From: Bacteroidales bacterium
GTDB taxonomy: Bacteria > Bacteroidota > Bacteroidia > Bacteroidales > Prolixibacteraceae
Assembly: GCA_012719495.1 (NCBI GenBank)
Contig: JAAYAG010000090.1
Coordinates: 1-64,000 of the forward strand
DNA length: 64,000 nucleotides
Direction of reading: 5' to 3'
Position numbers and translations under genes: made by a program. A model generated the notes under the pieces. That model was not told where the DNA came from. It ran no database searches and saw only the letters and a program-made list of their open reading frames with translations. Shown one piece after another: positions 52,899 through 62,005 of the stretch. The stretch's first letter is position 1. Every line of letters starts with the position of its first letter.

Positions 52899-54395
52899 AT
52901 GGGTGTAATTCAAAAGCAAACAATCAAAGGTTCGGTATGGTCGTATATTGGGGCATTTCTCGGCTTTGTAAATACCGGGTTATTGTTTCCTAAGATATTT
53001 TCGACCAGCGAAATTGGGCTTCTCAGCGTTTTGGTGGCCATTTCAGCACTCTTTTCTCAGTTTTCGAGTTTGGGGATGAACAGCGTTACGGCCAGGCTTT
53101 TCCCTTATTTTAAAGATAACATCAAAAGTAAATCGGGTTATCTCTCTTTATTGTTGATCGTTACTATTATTGGATTTGTGACGTCGATTTTGGTTGGTCT
53201 CATTTTTCAGGATTGGATTGTTGAAACCAATAACGACGAATCGGGTTTAATGCGGAAATATGCCATCTACTTAATCCCGATGACGCTTTTTACCTTATTT
53301 TTTAATGTTTTCGACACCTATAACAAAATGCTTTATGACATAACTACGGGCATTTTTCTGAAGGAGTTTGCTTTACGGGTTCTGAATTTTATTTCAATTA
53401 TTCTTTTCTTTTTCAATGTAATAGATTTTGATGTTTTTGTATTTTTATATGTACTGTCGTATTTCGTGCCGTTTGGGGTTTTATTTGTAATTCTGTTTGT
53501 TAGGGGGGAGATTGTTTTTAAGCTGAAAGGTTTTCTGTTAACTAAAGCAATGAAGCGGGAAATATTTCTGGTTGCAGCATTCGGAATTTTAGCCGGGTTT
53601 AGTGGTGTTATCAGCGATTACCTCGACAAATTTTTAGTTGGCAAATACCTTGGGTTAAGTGATACCGGGATCTATACGATTTCTTTTTATATTGGCACAA
53701 TGATTTTACTGCCATCCAGAGCATTAAATAAAATTTCATCGACATTAATTGCTGAATGTTGGAAAGAAAACGACCTTAAAACAATAAGAGAGATATATGC
53801 AAAGAGTAGCATTAACCAGTTTGCTTTTGGCTTGTTCCTGTTTTCATTGATTATAGCTAATCTGCACAATATTTTTGCATTTTTACCTCAAGCATATTCT
53901 GGTAGTAAATTGGTTCTGATTATTATTGGTGCAACAAATTTAATTATCATGCTATCAGGAGTTAGTTATAGTATTATAAGTACTGCGAGATATTATTGGT
54001 ACATGACAGCTTTAATGGGAATTCAGATAATAATGATTGTAGGAACCAATATATTGTTAATACCTCGAATGGGAATAACTGGAGCAGCTATAGCAACTTT
54101 TATCTCGGTTGCTGTTATCAGGTTAGGGTCTATGGTTTTAATTGGGATAAAAAGTAAGATATGGCCATTTAATTTAAAGCATTTTATTGCAATTGCTATT
54201 TCTTTTGCTGGAACTATTGCTGTCAGTTTTATCCCGCATATTTCCAATATTTATTTTGATAGTTTTGTGCGTTCAGCTTTGTTATGTTTAATCTTCGTTC
54301 CTTTAGTTCTGATTTTCAATATATCAAATGAACTGAAAAACTTATTTTCGATACTTAGAATGAAACGTATGACTAAAAAAGAGGAGCACAAGTAG
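52899..54395 (+). CDS. Wzx-type polysaccharide flippase (MATE/PST superfamily)
   Basis: 498 residues, about 14 helices. N-terminal IKGSVWSYIGAFLGFVNTGLLFPKIFSTSEIGLLSVLVAISALFSQFSSLGMNS is typical of O-antigen/polysaccharide flippases of the MOP superfamily. It would turn over undecaprenyl-linked repeat units to the periplasm. It is convergent with the CDP-glycerol-type gene. AT-rich relative to the neighbours, as expected in a capsule island. Confidence 0.88.
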   Translation: MGVIQKQTIKGSVWSYIGAFLGFVNTGLLFPKIFSTSEIGLLSVLVAISALFSQFSSLGMNSVTARLFPYFKDNIKSKSGYLSLLLIVTIIGFVTSILVGLIFQDWIVETNNDESGLMRKYAIYLIPMTLFTLFFNVFDTYNKMLYDITTGIFLKEFALRVLNFISIILFFFNVIDFDVFVFLYVLSYFVPFGVLFVILFVRGEIVFKLKGFLLTKAMKREIFLVAAFGILAGFSGVISDYLDKFLVGKYLGLSDTGIYTISFYIGTMILLPSRALNKISSTLIAECWKENDLKTIREIYAKSSINQFAFGLFLFSLIIANLHNIFAFLPQAYSGSKLVLIIIGATNLIIMLSGVSYSIISTARYYWYMTALMGIQIIMIVGTNILLIPRMGITGAAIATFISVAVIRLGSMVLIGIKSKIWPFNLKHFIAIAISFAGTIAVSFIPHISNIYFDSFVRSALLCLIFVPLVLIFNISNELKNLFSILRMKRMTKKEEHK

Positions 54396-54409
54396 TGGGA
54401 TATTGCTTT

Positions 54410-55591
54410 TTACAAGGTTACTCGAGAAATTATTTCCTCACATATATTATTGGCCTGATTTCCCCAAAAACGATTTTTGATTTCTAATCTCTTTGCTTCA
54501 TCAATTCGATAATCCTCATCCTTTATGCATTGGACAAGTTCTGAAAAATTTGAAACACATTTACCCACAACGTTTTCATGAAATGGATAATTAAAGTCTC
54601 TGGCATTAATGTATTCGTTATAATCGTAAAGATACAAGATGATATCTTTTTCTTTCATCAAGATATAGTCATATAATACAGAAGAATAGTCTGTTATTAA
54701 CACATTAGTGTATGGCAGGATTGTATATATGTCAACTTTGTTGTTAATAACCATAATATTAGAATACATTGATAGCTTACGAGAATCGATAGTTGTATTT
54801 GCATGTGGTTTTAAAATTAAAAGGCTTTTCTTATCAAACATTATTTCATTCAAGTATTGGAGGTCAAATGTTTGAGAAAATAAATCTTTCTGCGAATCAC
54901 GCCAGGTAGGCATGTATATGAATGCTTTATTAAAAGATTTAATTTTTTCAATTATCTCTTTAGTTTCCACAGGTTCATATCTTTCAACAAATTGCATCCT
55001 TTCCGATTCTGTTTCTATCAATAATTCATTTCTGGGATAGCCAAGATTTAAACACTTTGACACATTAATTCTGAATGCTTCGGCAAATTTAATGCTCTGA
55101 AATTCAGTTGAAGACAGAAAATAATCAGGTCTTCTGAAGACTTGCGGATAAAAAAATCTTTGTTTGAAAGTTTTCTTTACGTAAATATCTGATAAAGCTC
55201 CTGATTTGATACTAAATTCAATTTTTTTTAGTCCCACTCCATGCCAAAGATTTATACAGGTGCTTCCCCCAGAGGTGAAGAACAATATGTCAGATGTATA
55301 AGAATTATAAAACCAGTATTTAGCTCGTAATGAATAAAAAATACCTTTAAGGCTAAATATTGAGTAACTTTTTAAACCCAATTGTCTGACAAGAGAAACC
55401 GTATTTTTATTTTGACTTAACCAAATTGAAGTTATATCGGGCTTGTTTTCCGAAGCATAAATAAACAAGTATTTTGCATTATCATTAAACGATCCTCTAA
55501 AGCTGCCAAAGACCCATATTCGTTTACTTCTTGGAAAAAGAAAAGAGAACGGATAGATTAGATAGCCAAGTAAGTAATAAGCAATTTTCAT
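54410..55591 (-). CDS. CDP-glycerol/ribitol polyolphosphotransferase-like protein
   Basis: 393 residues. The C-terminal half carries the TagF/TarL family motifs: NLWHGVGLKKIEFS, YMPTWRDSQ, LKPHANTT and LITDYSSVLYDYILMKE. These catalyse phosphodiester formation from CDP-glycerol or CDP-ribitol. The N-terminus has one hydrophobic segment. It is 2 bp from the cytidylyltransferase/SDR gene that would supply CDP-ribitol. Polymer or single-residue transfer cannot be told apart from sequence. Confidence 0.85.
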   Translation of the reverse strand: MKIAYYLLGYLIYPFSFLFPRSKRIWVFGSFRGSFNDNAKYLFIYASENKPDITSIWLSQNKNTVSLVRQLGLKSYSIFSLKGIFYSLRAKYWFYNSYTSDILFFTSGGSTCINLWHGVGLKKIEFSIKSGALSDIYVKKTFKQRFFYPQVFRRPDYFLSSTEFQSIKFAEAFRINVSKCLNLGYPRNELLIETESERMQFVERYEPVETKEIIEKIKSFNKAFIYMPTWRDSQKDLFSQTFDLQYLNEIMFDKKSLLILKPHANTTIDSRKLSMYSNIMVINNKVDIYTILPYTNVLITDYSSVLYDYILMKEKDIILYLYDYNEYINARDFNYPFHENVVGKCVSNFSELVQCIKDEDYRIDEAKRLEIKNRFWGNQANNICEEIISRVTL

Positions 55592-55592
55592 T

Positions 55593-56960
55593 TTATTCTT
55601 TTCTTAATTTAACATCTATTACCTGACCGGTAAAATCAGATAAAAGAGTTTTAAGAGAAGCCAGAGCGACAACATCTGTTGTGAGCAGGGTGTTTTCGGC
55701 TTCAATTCCAAAATTTTTAATTCGTAAGGGTGTCTTTGTCCGTTCAGGGTTCATAACATTAATCCTAATATTTGAAGAATCCCATTCGCTTGCCAGAGCT
55801 TGCATGAAATTGACAACTGCTGCTTTAGTTGATGAATAAATGCTATAGAATGCCCGTCCTCTAGTATAAGAGCTTGAAGTATAGAGTAAAAGATGGCCCT
55901 TTGATTCCTTTAGATAATTATAACTTTCAACGGCAATATTCACTAAACCATCGTAATTGGTTCTTATCATTTCAGTAATAAGTTTCTCATTCATGTATAT
56001 TAATGGTTGTCGGGCTAGAATTGCTGCGCAGTTAACCACATAGTCTATTCGTTGAGTCTTATCATAGACGTTGGCCAATGCATTTTTTACAGATATTTTA
56101 TCACCAATATCTGTGCCGGTTGAACTCCTTGAGAATGTGAAAACGTTAGCACCATATGATTTTGCTATTTCATAAATTTTCTCTCCAATTCCAGAATTAC
56201 CCCCAAAAATGACTAAAACTCTATTTTTTAGAAGATTAAAATCTATTTCGTTTTGAATTGAATATGACCGCAATTGAAAAAGTTTATCGAGTAAATAGGT
56301 GTCTTCTTTGTATGTAAGTTTCATGTTACTTTCTTCTCCTTGAACAACAAAGATTTTCTCAGAGGGTAAATATCTCACAATTGTTCCACAATCGTCCGAA
56401 GAAACAAAGTTAGGATCACTTAAACCAATCTCATAGGCTTTACGAATCGTATCCAACTTGAATGCTTGAGGGGTTTGTCCTCTGCGTAAGTATTTTCTGT
56501 TTGGAATATTCTCGATAATTTCACCACTATCATCAACTTGAATGATAGTGTCGGTTGCAGCAACAGCAACATCAACTGCGTTATATTTTTGAAGTGCATT
56601 AACCACATCCCTAATTATACGGTCATTAATTAATGGCCTTACTGCGTCATGGAAAATCAAATTGTAATTGGGAAAATCTGAGTATGCATTTATGGCTGCA
56701 AGACTTGATTCGTATCGCTCTTTTCCTCCTTTAAGTACTTTTCTTACCTTTGTCCATGAGTTAGTTATAATCATTTCTTCAATGGTAGAAACGAACGATT
56801 CGTGAATTACAATGGAAATCTCATCTATATTATTATTTTTTTCAAAAACATCAACAGTATGTTCAATAATAGTTTTTCCCGCAACTTTGAAAAATTGTTT
56901 CGGTGTTGAATCCCCAAGACGAGAGCCTGTTCCTCCTGCGAGGATTACCGCAATATTCAT
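55593..56960 (-). CDS. Bifunctional ribitol-5-P cytidylyltransferase / SDR reductase
   Basis: 455 residues. Residues about 1-230 are an IspD/TarI-type cytidylyltransferase (VILAGGTGSRLGDSTPKQFFKVAGK, FHDAVRPLIND, RRGQTPQAFK). Residues about 245-455 are a short-chain dehydrogenase (VLVIFGGNSGIGEKIYE, YSIYSSTKAAVVNFM with the YxxxK pair, RINVMNPERTKTPLR). This fusion is that of Haemophilus Bcs1/Acs1-type enzymes, which make CDP-ribitol from ribulose-5-phosphate. A separate role in isoprenoid synthesis (IspD) is unlikely because of the fusion and context. The next gene is the polyolphosphotransferase-like gene. Confidence 0.87.
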   Translation of the reverse strand: MNIAVILAGGTGSRLGDSTPKQFFKVAGKTIIEHTVDVFEKNNNIDEISIVIHESFVSTIEEMIITNSWTKVRKVLKGGKERYESSLAAINAYSDFPNYNLIFHDAVRPLINDRIIRDVVNALQKYNAVDVAVAATDTIIQVDDSGEIIENIPNRKYLRRGQTPQAFKLDTIRKAYEIGLSDPNFVSSDDCGTIVRYLPSEKIFVVQGEESNMKLTYKEDTYLLDKLFQLRSYSIQNEIDFNLLKNRVLVIFGGNSGIGEKIYEIAKSYGANVFTFSRSSTGTDIGDKISVKNALANVYDKTQRIDYVVNCAAILARQPLIYMNEKLITEMIRTNYDGLVNIAVESYNYLKESKGHLLLYTSSSYTRGRAFYSIYSSTKAAVVNFMQALASEWDSSNIRINVMNPERTKTPLRIKNFGIEAENTLLTTDVVALASLKTLLSDFTGQVIDVKLRKE

Positions 56961-56962
56961 AA

Positions 56963-57859
56963 TTAAAAAATTGATTGTATGTTTTTATTTACAAAACAAA
57001 AACTAATTCGGGTTCCTTTTTCTTTATCTTTAAATAAACATGAAAAATTGGTGAGATGTTTTTGCAGATCTTCCAAACCATTATGACATTCACCAATAAT
57101 TAAATGAAAACGTTCTAACACATTGTTACTACTTAGGTCTTCAAATACAGAATACTCAGCCCCTTCGATATCAATTTTTAATATTTTCAATGATTCATGT
57201 TCGGTTTCTATGAATAACTCATTAAATAAGAAACTTGCCTGACGGACCAGGGCTTTTTTTAAAGATCGACTAGTTTTATCTTGCATTTTTTTTATCGCGT
57301 CATATTTAATAGAAAGATTATTAACGGATGTGAGTCCATCTGAGCCACAAGAACAGATTTCTACTTCTTCGGTTTTATCCCAGAGTCCAAAATTAAATGG
57401 ACTAATTTTTTTCTTTAAATGTTCATTTAATTCGAAATTACGGATAGCCCAATTATATGTATTTTCATCAATTTCAAACCCAAAAACCTTTTTACAATTT
57501 GGCATATTTGCAAAATAAAGGCTAGCATAGCCACGATTCATCCCGACATCAAAAAGATAAAACTCTTTTCTCATGATTTGAGGAGGAAGTGCATAAATAT
57601 TGTCTATGAAGACTTCTAAAAAAACACTGTATTCTTTGTTCGTGGTGACATGAATCTTTTGAATAGTCTCTATATAAAGTAAATCAATTTCTGAATAGTA
57701 ATAGAGCATTTTAGCCCCAGAATTGTGACACTTTCTAAACAATCGATCGTATTTTTTTTGTTTAATTAATGCTTCTGTTCTATGAAAAAAAGCTTCTTTC
57801 AATTCTCTTGTTGCCAAAATCTGTCTCCAGATTAACTTTATTATTTCTATAACGGTCAT
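56963..57859 (-). CDS. FkbM-family methyltransferase, second copy
   Basis: 298 residues. SAM-binding region FYLFDVGMNRGYASLYFANMPNCKKVFGFEID and the later LKILKIDIEGAEYSVFEDLSS are FkbM-type. The N-terminal about 90 residues are helical and unlike the shorter copy at 24414. It is 2 bp upstream of the CDP-ribitol gene and 38 bp after the GT2 gene, so it belongs to the polysaccharide operon and probably methylates a sugar or polyol of that polymer. Confidence 0.85.
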   Translation of the reverse strand: MTVIEIIKLIWRQILATRELKEAFFHRTEALIKQKKYDRLFRKCHNSGAKMLYYYSEIDLLYIETIQKIHVTTNKEYSVFLEVFIDNIYALPPQIMRKEFYLFDVGMNRGYASLYFANMPNCKKVFGFEIDENTYNWAIRNFELNEHLKKKISPFNFGLWDKTEEVEICSCGSDGLTSVNNLSIKYDAIKKMQDKTSRSLKKALVRQASFLFNELFIETEHESLKILKIDIEGAEYSVFEDLSSNNVLERFHLIIGECHNGLEDLQKHLTNFSCLFKDKEKGTRISFCFVNKNIQSIF

Positions 57860-57896
57860 TTTGTCTTACTTCAATTATGTGATTTAATATTTCTCA

Positions 57897-58802
57897 TTAA
57901 TCAAGCATTATCCCCCGGCTAACCCACCAACGAAAACGCAGCAACATGCTGGCAACGGGAAATTGAAAGGTGAATATATAAAAAATAGCTAATAAAAAAC
58001 TAACAACCCATTTACCTCCCTCTGAAGCAAGGCATTTAATAAATGATATTTTCCCCTCTATCAGTGCGTGTTGCCGCTGGCTGTTGCCTGTCCCTATAGC
58101 TTGTCGCTTTACAAACTCGGAATATGTCCGCTCAATTGGAACAAGGTGGTAAACAACCGTTGATGGCACATACCACATTTCTTCCCCTTTGTTTTTTAAA
58201 CGGTAAAACAGTTCTTTCTCTTCGCTGCCTGCGAGGTTTTTGCCAACTCTCCCCAAAGTAGTATTAAAGCCGTCGTATTTATTAAAGACTTCTTTCCTGA
58301 ACGACATGTTAGATCCCCTGAAGTAATTTCTTCCTGAAAAAACCTCTTCTTTATCGCCTGGATTGAAATAGCCTAAAATCGATGCCAAAAAAGGGTTGTA
58401 CCAATCGGGCTTTCTTTCCATGTATTGAAGAAGAATTTTTCCTCCAATTGCATTAACTGCAGGGTGCTTCTCAAAAAAATCCATGGTTTTTTCAAAAAAG
58501 TCGGGAGCAATCACAGCATCGTCGTCGAGGAAAGTGACAATGGAATGAGTCGATTCAACAATGCCACGGTTACGTCCATGCGATAATCCTTGTTTAGTTT
58601 CAATGCAGTAATTAACGCTTATTTCAGGATGTTCGACCATGAACTTGTGGCAAATTGCTTCGGTATTGTCGGTGCAATTATTATTGACAATAACTACTTC
58701 GTAACGACTGCAATCAACCGTTTGCTGCAATATCGAATCGAATAAACCGTCAAGAAATTGAGCCCGGTTATATGTCGAAATTATGGCTGAGATTGCTGTC
58801 AT
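57897..58802 (-). CDS. Glycosyltransferase family 2
   Basis: 301 residues from the ATG at 58802 (MTAISAIISTYNRAQFLDGLFDSIL). GT-A fold: N-terminal nucleotide-binding STYNR, NNNCTDNTEAICHKF, GRNRGIVESTHSIVTFLDDDAVI with the DDD motif, and FRGSNMSFRKEVF. A hydrophobic segment near the C-terminus (WVVSFLLAIFYIFTF). It heads the minus-strand part of the polysaccharide island and faces the plus-strand wlbC gene. Confidence 0.9.
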   Translation of the reverse strand: MTAISAIISTYNRAQFLDGLFDSILQQTVDCSRYEVVIVNNNCTDNTEAICHKFMVEHPEISVNYCIETKQGLSHGRNRGIVESTHSIVTFLDDDAVIAPDFFEKTMDFFEKHPAVNAIGGKILLQYMERKPDWYNPFLASILGYFNPGDKEEVFSGRNYFRGSNMSFRKEVFNKYDGFNTTLGRVGKNLAGSEEKELFYRLKNKGEEMWYVPSTVVYHLVPIERTYSEFVKRQAIGTGNSQRQHALIEGKISFIKCLASEGGKWVVSFLLAIFYIFTFQFPVASMLLRFRWWVSRGIMLD

Positions 58803-58900
58803 TCCTATGTGATTTCTTGTTTGGTTGACAAAATTACGATTTCGCAATCGTCAAAAAAGCATTTTCCTAAATATAAATCATATTCTCGCCCCTTTTCCGT

Positions 58901-58908
58901 TATTTTTG
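58901..58908 (+). promoter_or_regulatory. -10-like element ahead of wlbC
   Basis: TATTTTTG at 58901-58908 fits the Bacteroidota TAnnTTTG element, 24 bp before the wlbC ATG at 58932. A TTTG element at the right distance upstream was not found. Confidence 0.35.
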
Positions 58909-58931
58909 CAGAATATCATTTAGTTTTTATC

Positions 58932-60026
58932 ATGCAATTTTGTGACCTTAATCGTCAATACGAAGCCTACAGGGATGAAATAGATGAGGCTGTACGCTCG
59001 GTAATTAGCTCATCTTCCTTTATAAATGGGAAAGAAATTGAACTCCTTGAAACAGGGTTAGCCCAATATTGCGGGGCGAAACATGCCATTGTGTGTAGTT
59101 CCGGAACCGACGCTTTGTTGCTAGCTATGATGGCGTATGGCCTCCAACCGGGCGATGAAGTTATTTGTCCGGCATTCAGCTTCTTTGCCTCAGCTTCAAT
59201 GGTCAGTTTTTTAAATGGTATTCCAGTATTTGTCGATGTTTCACCTACCAACTTTACTATTGATGTCGATAAAATTGAGGAGAAAATAACCCTCCGGACC
59301 AAAGGAATTATTGCCGTTTCGTTGTTTGGGCAATGCCCCGATTTTGAAGCGATTAACGAATTGGCCGAAAAATACGGCCTTTGGGTTATAGAAGATGGGG
59401 CTCAGTCGTTTGGTGCAACTTATTTTGGGCAGAAATCGTGTACTCTTACCGAAGTGTCGACAACAAGTTTTTTCCCGGCCAAACCGCTTGGTTGTTACGG
59501 TGATGGGGGGGCTGTTTTTACATCCAACGACGAGCTGGCTCATTTGATTAAGCAGCTTAGGTCGCACGGACAAGCGCAACGTTATTACCATCAGCGAATT
59601 GGACTTAATGCACGGATGGATACCTTGCAGGCAGCTATCCTTAGGGTAAAGTTGAAGCATTTTGATCAGGAACTTATCATTAGGCAAACTGCTGCTGAAG
59701 CATATACAAAGCTCCTAAGCGACTGGGTTATGACCCCTTTGGTTAACGATGGTTGCATCAGTTCGTGGGCCCAATACACAATTATTGTAAAAGATCGCGA
59801 AAAACTCAGGGTCGACCTGGCTTCAAAGAATATCCCCACAGCCGTGCATTATCCTATACCGTTGCCAGCTCAGGAAGCTTTTTCGCATCTTGCGCATCCC
59901 GATGAAGTATTTAAAGTAGCCGGGTTGCTTTCCGATACCGTTTTGTCGTTGCCCATGCATGGTTTAATTACTCTCGTCGAGGTTGAAACGGTGGCTAAGG
60001 CAATTATTGAAAGTTTGGAGGATTGA
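58932..60026 (+). CDS. WlbC/WbpE-type aminotransferase
   Basis: 364 residues from the ATG at 58932. DegT/DnrJ family PLP enzyme: CDLNRQYEAYRDEIDEAVRSVI, CSSGTDALLLAMMAYGLQPGDEVI, WVIEDGAQSFGATYFGQK and the PLP-lysine region SFFPAKPLGCYGDGGAVF (Lys about 186). These are features of the UDP-3-oxo-N-acetylglucosaminuronate transaminases WlbC/WbpE. With the next two genes it completes UDP-2,3-diacetamido-2,3-dideoxy-glucuronate formation. The stop is TGA. Confidence 0.9.
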   Translation: MQFCDLNRQYEAYRDEIDEAVRSVISSSSFINGKEIELLETGLAQYCGAKHAIVCSSGTDALLLAMMAYGLQPGDEVICPAFSFFASASMVSFLNGIPVFVDVSPTNFTIDVDKIEEKITLRTKGIIAVSLFGQCPDFEAINELAEKYGLWVIEDGAQSFGATYFGQKSCTLTEVSTTSFFPAKPLGCYGDGGAVFTSNDELAHLIKQLRSHGQAQRYYHQRIGLNARMDTLQAAILRVKLKHFDQELIIRQTAAEAYTKLLSDWVMTPLVNDGCISSWAQYTIIVKDREKLRVDLASKNIPTAVHYPIPLPAQEAFSHLAHPDEVFKVAGLLSDTVLSLPMHGLITLVEVETVAKAIIESLED

Positions 60027-60104
60027 CGGATTAATGGCTACGAGGGTTGTTTTAAATAAAAATGCCGTCTGATACATTGTATAAACACATTGAAAAATAG
60101 CAAT

Positions 60105-60668
60105 ATGGAAACGTATATTCATGAAACAGCTTGTGTCGACCAGGGCGCTATCATTGGAAAAGGCACAAAAATATGGCACTTTTGCCATGTTATGTCTGGG
60201 GCAAACGTTGGCGAAAATTGCATCTTAGGGCAAAATGTTTTCATTGGAAGTAAAGCCATTATTGGGAACAACGTAAAAATTCAGAATAATGTAAGCGTTT
60301 ACGATGCTGTTTTTATTGAAGATGATGTATTTTGCGGGCCGAGTTGTGTTTTTACCAATGTAATTAATCCCAGGGCGTTTGTCGAAAGGAAAACCGAATA
60401 CCGTCCAACCCGGGTAAAGAAAGGGGCTACTATTGGTGCCAATGCAACAGTTTTATGTGGGGTCACCATTGGTGAATTTGCCATGATTGGCGCTGGGGCT
60501 GTTGTAACCAAAGATGTAAAGCCTTTTTCACTTATGACAGGTGTGCCGGCGAAAAGATCGGGTTGGGTTAGCCGAAACGGTCATGTATTGGGTAACGACT
60601 TAGTTTGCCCCGAAACAGGTGAGAGATATATAGAAGAAAAAGGCGAACTAAAACTTATTTGGTTTTAA
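60105..60668 (+). CDS. WlbB/WbpD-type N-acetyltransferase
   Basis: 187 residues from the ATG at 60105; the ORF extends upstream to a TTG, less likely. Left-handed beta-helix hexapeptide repeats: [34 protein letters not shown] and [35 protein letters not shown]. It would acetylate the 3-amino group of UDP-3-amino-2-acetamido-glucuronate. [14 protein letters not shown] and the [22 protein letters not shown]-terminus match WlbB/WbpD proteins as I recall them. Confidence 0.9.
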   Translation: METYIHETACVDQGAIIGKGTKIWHFCHVMSGANVGENCILGQNVFIGSKAIIGNNVKIQNNVSVYDAVFIEDDVFCGPSCVFTNVINPRAFVERKTEYRPTRVKKGATIGANATVLCGVTIGEFAMIGAGAVVTKDVKPFSLMTGVPAKRSGWVSRNGHVLGNDLVCPETGERYIEEKGELKLIWF

Positions 60669-60694
60669 ACTATTGATTTACATAGATTAATATA

Positions 60695-61645
60695 ATGAAG
60701 AATTTTGCTTTATTGGGTGCGGCAGGTTTCGTGGCCGAACGACATTTGAGAGCTATTAGAGAAACAAACAATTCTCTTGTGGTGGCATGCGATATGTTTG
60801 ATGTTATGGGTAGAATGGATAGCTATTTTCCTGAAGCTGAGTTTTTTGCCGATTTCGAATTATTCACAGCTTTTGTTGAGAAACAAAATATGTCTTCTTC
60901 AGCTAAAATTGATTATTGCACGGTTTGCACCCCAAATTATCTTCATTTTCCCCATATAAAGTTTGCGCTGGAACATGGCATGAACGTGATTTGCGAAAAG
61001 CCAATGGTAATTTATCCTTCCGAGGTCGATGTTGTTGAAGAGCTTCAAAAGCATACAGGTTTGTCTGTCAATACAATTCTTCAGCTTCGGCTGCATCCGG
61101 TAATTGCAGCGCTTAAACAAAAGCACGATAACCAGTCGGCGGATCAGCTTTTCGATGTCGACCTTACCTACATTACTTCACGCGGGAAATGGTATTATAA
61201 GAGTTGGAAAGGTGACGTAAGCAAGTCGGGTGGCGTTACCGCCAATATTGGCATTCATTTTTTCGATATGTTGATCTGGATTTTTGGCGAAGTGAAACAA
61301 AGTGTTGTTCATGTGTACGAACGGCACAAAGCTTCAGGATTACTGACGCTCGAAAAAGCAAGAGTGCGCTGGTTCCTGAGTCTCGATTACGACGACTTGC
61401 CCGAAACGGTAAAGGCAAAAGGAGCTCGAACCTATCGTCATATAACTATTGAAAACGAGGAGATTGAATTCAGTGAAGGGTTCACTAATTTGCACACCGA
61501 AACCTATAATCGTATATTGAATAATGGTGGATTCGGAATTGACGATGTACGGCCTTCAATATTGTTGACCGATTGCATACGAAACTCCGAACCCATTGGC
61601 CTCTCGGGCGATTATCACCCAATGTTGAAAACTATTTCTCTTTAG
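60695..61645 (+). CDS. WlbA/WbpB-type UDP-GlcNAcA 3-dehydrogenase
   Basis: 316 residues, Gfo/Idh/MocA family. N-terminal NAD-binding GAAGFVAERHLRAIRET, EKPMVIYPSEVD, and the GGVTANIGIHFFDMLIWIFGEVK catalytic segment. WlbA/WbpB oxidises the C3 hydroxyl of UDP-N-acetylglucosaminuronate. The pathway's first step (WbpA, UDP-GlcNAc 6-dehydrogenase) is not in the window. Overlaps the convergent small gene by 14 bp. Confidence 0.9.
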   Translation: MKNFALLGAAGFVAERHLRAIRETNNSLVVACDMFDVMGRMDSYFPEAEFFADFELFTAFVEKQNMSSSAKIDYCTVCTPNYLHFPHIKFALEHGMNVICEKPMVIYPSEVDVVEELQKHTGLSVNTILQLRLHPVIAALKQKHDNQSADQLFDVDLTYITSRGKWYYKSWKGDVSKSGGVTANIGIHFFDMLIWIFGEVKQSVVHVYERHKASGLLTLEKARVRWFLSLDYDDLPETVKAKGARTYRHITIENEEIEFSEGFTNLHTETYNRILNNGGFGIDDVRPSILLTDCIRNSEPIGLSGDYHPMLKTISL

Positions 61646-61925
61646 GAAGAAGGCTATTCATTTTTTCATAGAACTTATCACTTCCCGAAAGTAATTCAAT
61701 GCTTATGTTCTTGAAGTAAGATTTCACTAATTTTGGATTATCTTTCCCGTCTGGGTGGTTAACTCTGGCAATTAGTTCATTGTGAAACACCGAAATGTCA
61801 GTAATCATCGAATATACTTGTTCTTTATCTTTTTTATCAACTATATCCGACAACTGTATAGCATCGAGTATCATTTGTTCACACAAATACGTAATGTCCT
61901 TTTTTATTTCACGAATTTTCGACAT
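61632..61925 (-). CDS. Small helical hypothetical protein
   Basis: 97 residues, no signal or membrane segment, mostly helical and charged (KIREIKKDITYLCEQMILDAIQLSDIVDKKDKEQVYSMITDISVFHNELIARVN). I recognise it as a type of cytoplasmic Bacteroidota hypothetical protein but not by name. Convergent with the wlbA gene, with a 14-bp overlap of the two 3' ends. Confidence 0.65.
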   Translation of the reverse strand: MSKIREIKKDITYLCEQMILDAIQLSDIVDKKDKEQVYSMITDISVFHNELIARVNHPDGKDNPKLVKSYFKNISIELLSGSDKFYEKMNSLLPKEK

Positions 61926-62005
61926 GATATTAATTTTAATTGTTATGACTATTTATTTTGCCCAGTAATATACCCATTTGGCGGCATAATACATAATTGA
62001 TCAGG

